Positions 7,715 to 14,374 of a DNA stretch of 64,000 nt are shown piece after piece. How positions within the stretch are numbered: the stretch's first letter is position 1; each line of letters starts with the position of its first letter. The notes under the pieces are model-generated. The model made no database searches, was not told the DNA's origin, and saw only the letters and a program-made list of their open reading frames with translations. This DNA is from a virus: positions 1-64,000 of the IMG/VR virus record IMGVR_UViG_3300027759_000087; one strand, 5' to 3'. Made by a program: the position numbers and the translations under genes.

Positions 7715-8187
7715 TACTACTTTAAGAAGAACTTGCGTTCTTCTGTTCTTCGCTAACGCTCGAACTTACTGTCTTTCTTTTAATTATATTATTAAACGCG
7801 AAGCGTTAAGATATTATCTAGATTGTTCAGTCACACTTAGCCCTTGCGGGCTAAAATTGAACATTATCTGAGTTGAGCAGTTCACTTAGTGTTTGCACTA
7901 CAAGCATATTGCTAGCTTAGGCGGTCATCCGGTACCTAATCGTGCTGTCTTATATGACGGCGGGCCTCTACACATACACTAACACATGCAGAGCCGTGGG
8001 CTGTTAACCCTCTTTTAGCCTTGGAAATACACACTTACAAATCAAACCGGTTATAATTTAGGCATATCCGATCAACGTCCTGTAAAGGATAGTGATTTGC
8101 TACTCTACGCCAATTAGAGTTCCTTGCCGCCACACATCAGAGCGGATTTAGGGCACTATACTATCGCCGGTGCGGGCTTATTTGGCG
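7715..8187 (-). ncRNA. Structured non-coding region, probable minus-strand RNA of about 470 nt
   Basis: No reading frame of useful length exists on either strand and G+C is visibly higher than in neighbouring genes. On the minus strand many hairpins form: 7731-7748 (GAAGAAC with a GCAA loop), 7837-7854 (TTAGCCC/GGGCTAA, GCAA loop), AACGC/GCGTT near 7796-7808, TAGTG/CACTA near 7888-7901, and ACTCTA/TAGAGT near 8101-8120. The second hairpin is enclosed by TGTTCA/TGAACA; an alternative TGAAC/GTTCA pairing is also possible. GCAA is a GNRA tetraloop only when read on the minus strand, which favours that strand. It follows the SegE-like endonuclease gene and would be transcribed with the gp55 operon. 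It does not match tRNA, tmRNA, RNase P or an obvious group I intron core by eye. Confidence 0.6.
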
Positions 8188-8631
8188 TTATTTTGCCTGG
8201 TTTTCTTGGAGTCGTTTAATATGCGAACCGTGTACACGTACTTGAATATGACCGTTATAATATTCATTTGATTCTAATACTCTACGTGAAAATTGTTCGC
8301 GAGCCTCTATGTAACTACATTCTGCCTTGGATTTGCAGTAAAACAGTATTTCTCTTGTGAAGTTTTCTTTGCCTAGTGCGTCTATGTCTGTTTGAAGATT
8401 AGGACTGCTACCATAGTATTCCTGCCAGTCGCTGTCAATTTTACTTCTAATCTTCTTTTTTTTCTTAGTGCCGTTTTTAAGTTTTACAGTTTTATATGAG
8501 GTTTTAGAGAATTTAGCAAGTTTTTTGCCTATGTACATGCGCCCGTTAGTTATATTGGTGATGATATACACGAATCCTATACAGTCTTCGGGTAAAATTT
8601 CTACGGTTTGGGATTGATATAACCACGTCAT
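8188..8631 (-). CDS. SegE-like GIY-YIG homing endonuclease
   Basis: 147 residues. The GIY-YIG fold starts at residue 19 with GFVYIITN and continues to MYIGKK (32-37), the variant of the GIY...YIG motif found in T4 SegE-type free-standing endonucleases. Downstream are a Lys-rich linker (about residues 50-65), SDWQEYYGSSPNL and the helix with the candidate catalytic Glu (YIEAREQF). Such enzymes nick or cut related phage DNA lacking the insert and spread themselves by recombination. No DNA-binding NUMOD-type C-terminal domain is evident; the C-terminus is short and basic. It is the last coding gene before the structured region 7715-8187. It lies 5 nt after the preceding small gene, in the gp55 operon direction. 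Confidence 0.85.
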   Translation of the reverse strand: MTWLYQSQTVEILPEDCIGFVYIITNITNGRMYIGKKLAKFSKTSYKTVKLKNGTKKKKKIRSKIDSDWQEYYGSSPNLQTDIDALGKENFTREILFYCKSKAECSYIEAREQFSRRVLESNEYYNGHIQVRVHGSHIKRLQENQAK

Positions 8632-8636
8632 GCAAG

Positions 8637-8900
8637 TTAGTTATCACTATCAGTTCCCTCCCGAGCTTCCTTTTGAGCCTTACGTTTTGCCTTTTGTTTT
8701 TCCCAGTCTACGTCTTTCCACTTGCGCCACTCTTGCACATGTATACGTCGAGCAGAGCATATCCTACGAATTTCACTCATCCAGAACCGAACGTCCATCC
8801 CTGCACGTTTGGTACCTTCTGCTAGCCAACGTTGATTTGCCTTAAAGTATTCCTTAAAAGCATCCATTAGTTGTGAGTGTAATTCCTCGTCCTGGTGCAT
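8637..8900 (-). CDS. Small basic protein, unknown function
   Basis: 87 residues, mainly helical and charged, with a Trp-rich central part (NQRWLAEGTKRAG, RFWMSEIRR, VQEWRKWKDVDWEKQK) and a basic Lys/Arg tail ending in acidic residues. The stop of the upstream PIG-L gene overlaps its start codon by one base, so it is translationally coupled into the gp55-gp47-gp46-PIG-L operon. No family recognised. Basic, helical character would suit nucleic-acid binding, but this is only inference from composition. Confidence 0.65.
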   Translation of the reverse strand: MHQDEELHSQLMDAFKEYFKANQRWLAEGTKRAGMDVRFWMSEIRRICSARRIHVQEWRKWKDVDWEKQKAKRKAQKEAREGTDSDN

Positions 8901-9400
8901 TATCCTACCTTATAGTACGCAACGCCATCTGTTGCATGTATTTTAATTGATTCTCTATGTCTAGGGAGCTCACTCATTCCTATGTTCAGTGGTAACATTA
9001 GATCAGTTTTATCTAATGAAAAATAAACTTTCTTACAGCCAAACGCCTGTGTTGATTCATGTACTACACGATGATGCGGATGACCGTATTCACCTTCTTC
9101 ATTGTGTGTTAATATTAAATCGTAGCCTATTGTTGCTCTACGCAGAGCCCTGATAGCATCAAACTTATCCCATGTGAGCAAACTATCCGTACCTAAATCC
9201 CTGCCGTGATCTTTGAATCCTAAAAACTCAGTATTAACACCACGCTGCCGCCAGTACCTAGCAATTTCACGACCACGCTTGTGCCAGCGCCAACAGGTTA
9301 GATACACAATGTTCCATTCGTATTCTGGATGTGCATCCATAAACGCACTGGCAAATATAACACAATCATCCGGATGAGCTACTAAGGCAATTGCTTTCAC
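8900..9400 (-). CDS. PIG-L / LmbE family deacetylase
   Basis: 166 residues. The zinc-binding signature AHPDD is at residues 8-12 and the second one, GHPHHRVVHE, at 106-115, giving the H9/D12/H110 metal site of N-acetylglucosaminyl-phosphatidylinositol or bacillithiol/mycothiol-type deacetylases. The fifth position of the first motif, usually Glu (AHPDDE), is Cys13 here, which may weaken or alter metal or water positioning. PIG-L enzymes remove acetyl from N-acetylglucosamine-type substrates. The gene overlaps the gp46 stop by 4 nt, so it is made with the recombination proteins. Possible roles are modification of a host glycan, a nucleotide-linked sugar or a DNA-base adduct; the sequence does not decide. 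Shorter than most bacterial members (about 200-240 residues). Confidence 0.85.
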   Translation of the reverse strand: MKAIALVAHPDDCVIFASAFMDAHPEYEWNIVYLTCWRWHKRGREIARYWRQRGVNTEFLGFKDHGRDLGTDSLLTWDKFDAIRALRRATIGYDLILTHNEEGEYGHPHHRVVHESTQAFGCKKVYFSLDKTDLMLPLNIGMSELPRHRESIKIHATDGVAYYKVG

Positions 9401-11175
9401 TCTGTGACCTCAAGATCAGTAGCGTATGATGTAAAGCCATTTTCTTTAATAACTCTAAGTACATTGTTAACACGACCAATTAGCTCGTCTTTGTGGCTGA
9501 TTAAGAAAATATTTTTCTTACGTTCACGTCCCATCTTTTTAAGTACACTGAGCGCACTTTCAACACCGCTGGCATCTAATCCGTTATCAATAAGCTCGTC
9601 AACAAATAACAAGTTAATGCTTTGATATAGGCTTTCCCATACATCGCGGAATGCCCATGATAATCCAAGAATAAGTCTATTTCGTTCCCCTCGACTTAGA
9701 TTATCAAAATCTAAATCTTGTCCTAGTTGGGTAATTTCAACAGTGAGATCGTTTTGGAATACAACAGTATGCGGTAGTCCCATGCGATCAAGATAATAGG
9801 TTAACCTATTATTAAGGTATGCTAGGTTTTGATCTATGATCTTCTTACGAATAAACGAGTCTTTTGAAGTTAGTAGCTTCAATAGAAACTCTTGGTGGTC
9901 TTTTAAGCTAGAAAGTTCATTAACACGATCCCATGTAATTTCTTGCATGGCGGTGTCTGTTAATTCATCGATCTGCTCTTGATACGGATCTGTTTCACCT
10001 GCTTTAATAGTCAGATTTGTTTCTAATGTTTTAAGATTATTTTGATGTTTAAGTGCTTGTTCAATAGTGTCATAATATGTTTCGGGCCGTCCACTAAGCT
10101 CACCGATAGCAATAATTTCTGTTGTAATTTTAGCTAGGTCAGCAACAACTTTATTGTGGTACTGTTGTGATTCTGCAAGATGCTTAGTAGCTTCGGCAGT
10201 CATTTCTTCATGTTTATGATCGTGAAGTTCTTGTTCACAAGCGTGACATTTTTTGTCCTGCAATTTAGCAAGCTCGCTAGAGTACTTTTTTACGCTTCGC
10301 TCCGCTTGTGCTGTCGCGCTATCTAACGTAGCTCTCTCCTTATTCAGGCTCTTTAGCTTGGCTGTCTTTTCATCAAACTCTTTAAGTTTAGCATGTTTAG
10401 CAAGCTCTGTATCAATGTCTACATTTTCTAATTCAATAATAGCACGACCAATTTTTTCAAGATCTTGATCGTGTTGATGGTTCCATGCATTTTGTCTTGT
10501 TAACAATGCATCAATACTTTGTTGTATTTTTTCATTAGCTTTTTTTGACGCTTCGATATTTGCACTTTCTTGTATAATACTATCTTTAGTTTGTCGGATT
10601 AGTTCTTTAAGTGTTTCTGCTTTCTCACTGAGCAAGGTAATACCTAACAACTGTTCAATGATAGCACGTTGGTCCGCAGCCTTCATAGACAAAAACGGCT
10701 CAGTATAAGTGTTAAGTGCAACCACGTGCTTGAACATGTCGTGACTCATACCTAGCAAGTCATCTAAGTCCTTTTGTGTCTCACGCATATCGCCCTGAGC
10801 ATCGTCGGTTTCTTCTGTTTCTTGTTCCTGATCGTTTACATAAAACTTCATAAGAGTAGGCTTGCGCCCACGCTCAACACGATAGACAACGCCGTCTTTT
10901 TCAAAAGCTAGTGTAACCAACATATTTTTATTATTAATTTTGTTGATTAAATTATCTTTCTTAATATTAGTAAGTGCATTACCAAACAGGGCAAAACTTA
11001 ATGCATTTACAATGGTTGTTTTTCCCGTGCCATTTCTACTTCCGCTATCATCTCCGCCTTGGTCTAAGTTTTCCCCTAGCACAAGTGTTAAGTTCTCTTT
11101 TGTAAAATCTACAGCTTGGGTTTGATTACCCACGCTCATAAAATTCTTAACAGTTAAATTTTTAATTTTAATCAT
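9397..11175 (-). CDS. 46: Recombination endonuclease subunit gp46 (SbcC/Rad50 family)
   Basis: 592 residues. This is the SMC-like ATPase that with gp47 resects DNA ends for recombination-dependent replication and host DNA breakdown. Walker A is N48-G-T-G-K-T53, preceded by a GGDDSGS insertion common in marine T4-like relatives. Coiled-coil segments (about residues 170-480) flank a zinc-hook CHAC motif near residue 308. The ABC signature LSRGERNRL is near 491 and Walker B LLFVDELID near 525. All elements for an active ATPase are present. Start and stop overlap gp47 and PIG-L genes by 4 nt each (ATGA-type), indicating translational coupling. Confidence 0.97.
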   Translation of the reverse strand: MIKIKNLTVKNFMSVGNQTQAVDFTKENLTLVLGENLDQGGDDSGSRNGTGKTTIVNALSFALFGNALTNIKKDNLINKINNKNMLVTLAFEKDGVVYRVERGRKPTLMKFYVNDQEQETEETDDAQGDMRETQKDLDDLLGMSHDMFKHVVALNTYTEPFLSMKAADQRAIIEQLLGITLLSEKAETLKELIRQTKDSIIQESANIEASKKANEKIQQSIDALLTRQNAWNHQHDQDLEKIGRAIIELENVDIDTELAKHAKLKEFDEKTAKLKSLNKERATLDSATAQAERSVKKYSSELAKLQDKKCHACEQELHDHKHEEMTAEATKHLAESQQYHNKVVADLAKITTEIIAIGELSGRPETYYDTIEQALKHQNNLKTLETNLTIKAGETDPYQEQIDELTDTAMQEITWDRVNELSSLKDHQEFLLKLLTSKDSFIRKKIIDQNLAYLNNRLTYYLDRMGLPHTVVFQNDLTVEITQLGQDLDFDNLSRGERNRLILGLSWAFRDVWESLYQSINLLFVDELIDNGLDASGVESALSVLKKMGRERKKNIFLISHKDELIGRVNNVLRVIKENGFTSYATDLEVTE

Positions 11176-12200
11176 AGGCTATTGTAAATTGCTAAAAGCG
11201 TATTCTTATCAAACTGGTCAGAGTCAATATTAATAAGCTGACTAGACACAATTTGATCTACTGATTCAAATGCTTGAATATCAATACTTGTATTGATTTC
11301 TGCATCTTTCTTTTCAGCAATCAATGTAAGTTCACGTATTTCATAATCTGAAATAAATTTTTCTTTAATAAAACTAGCTTCTTCATACGTGATATCAATA
11401 TCTAGTGTAACACGTAAATGTTGTTTAGGTTTAATAATTGTACCGGCTTCGTCAATAAGCTGGCTTAGTTTAACTGTACGGAATGTAGGCTGTGCAGGCC
11501 AGCTATGATATTCTGGTTCACCACCCCATTCCATAGTCATCATACCGCGGTCATCATCCCATGCATCTGCATAATTGTGCGGAAACGCATTACCAATATA
11601 AATCATGTTACGTTGTTGTTGGCGTTTATGAAAATGTCCGCTAAATCCTAGCTCATAACCTTTAAAACTATCTAGTTGGATCTCTCCGTGATCTGGCATT
11701 TGTACCATTGCGTTCATAAAAAAGCTAGGCAATTCAAAGTGCCCAAATATATACTTGCCACCTTTCTTGCCTATTGATCGCCATTCGTCCCCAACGAGCC
11801 AAGGACATAGAGTAACGTCACCAATAGTAGTGGGCTCGTGTACCACAGTGACGCCAGGAATATACTTTCCGAATTCAACGCTGTGGATGTCCCGCTTATC
11901 TTTGTAGTAAAGATCATGATTACCAGGAAAGAAATAAAACTTATCGAAAGCCTGTCCCAGTTTTTCAAGGGCTCTAAGGCTATAGTCCATAGTAGTAATA
12001 TTAAGACTGTTGCGATTGTGATGCCAGTCGCCCATAAAAATTCCAACATCGCATCCTTCCTCCTTGGCTTTTGCAATATACCAATCTACAAAATCTTCAC
12101 AGTCTTGATTATGCACACTACTGTTAGATTTTAGTCCAAAATGAATGTCTGTAAAACAAGCAACTTTTTTAAACAGTTGGTGTGTCGGTGGTTGGTTCAT
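11172..12200 (-). CDS. 47: Recombination endonuclease subunit gp47 (SbcD/Mre11 family)
   Basis: 342 residues from the ATG at 12200, chosen because AGGAC lies 9 nt upstream and the conserved family start (F-K-K-V-A-C-F-T-D-I-H-F-G) follows within a few residues; the frame is open further upstream to an ATG at 12239. Metallophosphoesterase motifs: D18-I-H20, G57-D58-W-H-H, G93-N-H-D96, then GHFELP and SGHFHKR, which together bind two metal ions. It is the nuclease partner of gp46. The first 32 bases overlap the end of gp55, and its stop overlaps gp46 by 4 nt. Confidence 0.96.
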   Translation of the reverse strand: MNQPPTHQLFKKVACFTDIHFGLKSNSSVHNQDCEDFVDWYIAKAKEEGCDVGIFMGDWHHNRNSLNITTMDYSLRALEKLGQAFDKFYFFPGNHDLYYKDKRDIHSVEFGKYIPGVTVVHEPTTIGDVTLCPWLVGDEWRSIGKKGGKYIFGHFELPSFFMNAMVQMPDHGEIQLDSFKGYELGFSGHFHKRQQQRNMIYIGNAFPHNYADAWDDDRGMMTMEWGGEPEYHSWPAQPTFRTVKLSQLIDEAGTIIKPKQHLRVTLDIDITYEEASFIKEKFISDYEIRELTLIAEKKDAEINTSIDIQAFESVDQIVSSQLINIDSDQFDKNTLLAIYNSL

Positions 12201-13026
12201 TAGTGGTGTCCTCGTTATGACGTTTAAGTGCGGCCGCATGTTCTCCAGCGCCGGTACGTGAGTAAGATGGATTCATTCCATTCATTTCTAAGATATCATC
12301 ACGGATGTTTTGATTGCGTTTCTCAATGTTAATAACACGAACAAAACTATTAGTAACTGCCGCGGTAAAATAAGCAAACGGATTGTCAGACTTTGATTCA
12401 TCAAACTGTAATCCCACTTGTGTCAACTGTAAAATAGCTTGTCCACGCATTTCATCGTTATAGGTGTAACCTCGAACGTTGCCTCTAGTAGCATAGCGTT
12501 CACAAAGTTTAATCATCATGCGGGCTAGTGTGGGCGTAATTTGTCCAGCATCTTTGTCAAAATGACCTTTGTCCAAACTACCTTTCCAGTGACTTTTTCC
12601 AACACAAACCAGCTCGTCTTCATCGTTAAATTTCCAATGTTGAAATGGTGGAAAGTTAACTTTGTCACGATGGTCTGCTAAACTCTTTGGATTTTTCTTA
12701 CGTGTGTTGTTAAGCGGAATATGGTCAAACGTCATGACCCTAAACACTAAATCTAGCTTCTGGATCTTTTTATAATCAACTTCGCAGTCGGCCTGTTTGA
12801 CTTTTTCACCAGCCCGTTTGCGAGTTTGATATTCTAAATCGCCTATTCTTTTGGCTTGATTACGCTTGGCCTCTGCAACTGTGCGTATGTTTACTTTGTC
12901 TAAACTTGGTATAATCAAGTCGTATTGGTGATACTTTGGATCGGTAAAACTACAATAACTGCTTTTGGATCTATGTATTTCTAAAAGCATATCTTTGTTG
13001 TTTAAGTAATTGATTTTTGCTGTCAT
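12169..13026 (-). CDS. 55: Late-transcription sigma factor gp55
   Basis: 285 residues from ATG at 13026, chosen over an upstream ATG at 13101 because AGGA is 8 nt before it and the upstream 25 codons are hydrophobic and would overlap the promoter. The C-terminal half contains the sigma-like core: YTYNDEMRGQAILQL, then SDNPFAYFTAAVTNSFVRVIN and EKRNQNIRDDIL, matching the region of T4 gp55 equivalent to sigma region 2, which recognises the TATAAATA box. The N-terminal ~130 residues (basic, including DPKYHQYDLIIPSLDKVN) extend beyond the 185-residue T4 protein and resemble those of cyanophage-type relatives. It is first in a sigma-70-driven operon with gp47 and gp46. Confidence 0.93.
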   Translation of the reverse strand: MTAKINYLNNKDMLLEIHRSKSSYCSFTDPKYHQYDLIIPSLDKVNIRTVAEAKRNQAKRIGDLEYQTRKRAGEKVKQADCEVDYKKIQKLDLVFRVMTFDHIPLNNTRKKNPKSLADHRDKVNFPPFQHWKFNDEDELVCVGKSHWKGSLDKGHFDKDAGQITPTLARMMIKLCERYATRGNVRGYTYNDEMRGQAILQLTQVGLQFDESKSDNPFAYFTAAVTNSFVRVINIEKRNQNIRDDILEMNGMNPSYSRTGAGEHAAALKRHNEDTTNEPTTDTPTV

Positions 13027-13047
13027 TAAAGAGTCCTCGTAAAGTAA

Positions 13048-13076
13048 ATTATAAACTACGCACAGATTAAAGTCAA
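13048..13076 (-). promoter_or_regulatory. Sigma-70 promoter of the gp55-gp47-gp46 operon
   Basis: Minus strand TTGACT (13071-13076), exactly 17 nt spacer, TATAAT (13048-13053), 22 nt before the gp55 start. This is a near-consensus host promoter, so gp55 should be expressed before late transcription. Confidence 0.88.
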
Positions 13077-13086
13077 ATAAATAGAG
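13075..13086 (+). promoter_or_regulatory. Late promoter of the baseplate block
   Basis: AAATAAATAGAG (core AATAAATA) on the plus strand, 21 nt before the tube-initiator ATG at 13107. It overlaps the -35 box of the divergent gp55 promoter. AGGAG, about 10 nt before the ATG, is the ribosome site. Confidence 0.6.
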
Positions 13087-13106
13087 TATCAGGAGAACCA
13101 AATATT

Positions 13107-14072
13107 ATGGGTCTATTCAATTCAGTACAAGGCTTAAACCAAGTCGTAGGCGGTGCGCAAACAGCATTTGGAGCTATCGAAGTAGCAACCAGTTTACCAA
13201 GCCAACTTGAAGGGCTTAATGCGTTTGGTAGCATTGACAATATACGCACTATTGGCTTGCCTACAGCAGGCGAAGCAGTTGGCGACATATATAGTGCGGT
13301 AGCAAGTTTTGGTGGTGGCGATGCCCCTAGCAATGATTGGCGTGTTCGATTAAGTTTGCCCAAATGGCCTAGCTTTAGAACAAGTCCGGTGTTATCTCCG
13401 TTAAAAGATGCGGGAGGTTTAATTTTTCCGTATACTCCAGTTATAACAATAAATCAGCAAACCACTTATACACCAATGGCACCAACCCATAACAACTATG
13501 CTTTCAACGCTTTTAAAAGTAGTGATCCGGGTACTATACAAATTGCGGCTCCTATGTATGTAGAAGATGCTGATCAAGCATTGTATTGGATCGCAATGCT
13601 ACATTATTTAAGAAGTGTTTCCAAAATGTTCAGCGGAAATGATCCAAAAGCTGGCAATCCTCCGCCTGTTGTTAATTTAAATGGCTATGGAAATTTTGTA
13701 TTTAAAAATGTACCGGTTGTTGTAACTGGGTTTAACATTACATTAGATAAGGATTGTGATTATATTGGATGCAATGTTGTAGGTAGTGCAATGGGAGCAG
13801 TATCAGGACTAGCCGATACACTTGGTGGACTTGCAGATAATTTTGGCTTAGAAGATATTAGTAGTGTATCAGGTACGCTGGGACAAATTGCAGGATTACT
13901 AGGCACGTTTGGCATTGGTGGCAGTACAAGCGGCGGAGTAACTCACGTCCCAACAAAAAGTACATTTACAGTAACCGTTAAACCAACATACAGCAGAACT
14001 AATGTTCGTAAATTTAGTCTAGATCAATTTGTAACCGGCGGCTACATGTCTGGTTCAACAGGATACATTTAA
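13107..14072 (+). CDS. Baseplate tail-tube initiator/cap protein (gp48/gp54-like)
   Basis: 321 residues. Residues about 75-230 contain the segment DWRVRLSLPKWP, YAFNAFKSSDPGTIQIAAP, ALYWIAMLHYLRSVSKMF and VPVVVTGFNITLDKDCDYI, typical of the tube-like domain by which gp48/gp54 cap the baseplate hub and start polymerisation of the gp19 tube. The N-terminal ~50 residues and a Gly/Ser region (about 235-285) are low complexity. The length equals T4 gp54 (320) and is close to gp48 (364). It is the first gene of the baseplate block, directly upstream of gp53. Only one such gene is seen here, so it may serve both roles, or the second lies outside the window. Confidence 0.7.
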   Translation: MGLFNSVQGLNQVVGGAQTAFGAIEVATSLPSQLEGLNAFGSIDNIRTIGLPTAGEAVGDIYSAVASFGGGDAPSNDWRVRLSLPKWPSFRTSPVLSPLKDAGGLIFPYTPVITINQQTTYTPMAPTHNNYAFNAFKSSDPGTIQIAAPMYVEDADQALYWIAMLHYLRSVSKMFSGNDPKAGNPPPVVNLNGYGNFVFKNVPVVVTGFNITLDKDCDYIGCNVVGSAMGAVSGLADTLGGLADNFGLEDISSVSGTLGQIAGLLGTFGIGGSTSGGVTHVPTKSTFTVTVKPTYSRTNVRKFSLDQFVTGGYMSGSTGYI

Positions 14073-14073
14073 T

Positions 14074-14373
14074 ATGGCTCAATACAAAGACACAAGTCCG
14101 TGGTCTATAACTCCAATAACACGCAACTATCTTGATATTTTAAGCATTAGAACTGTTAGTGCAGAGTCGGATGATTTTTTATATACAATTCAGCCGCAAT
14201 ATAATTTGCGCCCAGATTTGTTAGCGTTTGACTTATATGGTGATCCTGCACTATGGTGGGTGTTTACTCAACGTAATATGGATATTATACAAGATCCAAT
14301 TTTTGATTTCACAGCAGGCACTAAAATTTATATTCCAAAAAATAGTAGTCTTACAGAAATGTTAGGAATTTAA
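14074..14373 (+). CDS. 53: Baseplate wedge protein gp53
   Basis: 99 residues. The signature P-A-L-W-W-V-F-T-Q-R-N (residues 50-60) after DLLAFDLYGD is the hallmark of gp53, a wedge component that in T4 joins neighbouring wedges around the hub. T4 gp53 has 196 residues; this short form is essentially the conserved N-terminal half with a LysM-like ending (GTKIYIPKN). It follows the tube initiator by one base and precedes the hub gene by one base, indicating coupling. Confidence 0.9.
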   Translation: MAQYKDTSPWSITPITRNYLDILSIRTVSAESDDFLYTIQPQYNLRPDLLAFDLYGDPALWWVFTQRNMDIIQDPIFDFTAGTKIYIPKNSSLTEMLGI

Positions 14374-14374
14374 T

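Noticed and set aside
7715-8187. Group I intron, tRNA cluster or tmRNA
   Set aside because: I could not find a P7/P3 core, T-arm plus acceptor pairing, or a tag reading frame by eye. Covariance search would be needed to exclude diverged forms.
13027-13101. Upstream start for gp55 at 13101
   Set aside because: It would place the coding start upstream of the strong promoter -35 and adds 25 hydrophobic residues absent from the family pattern.
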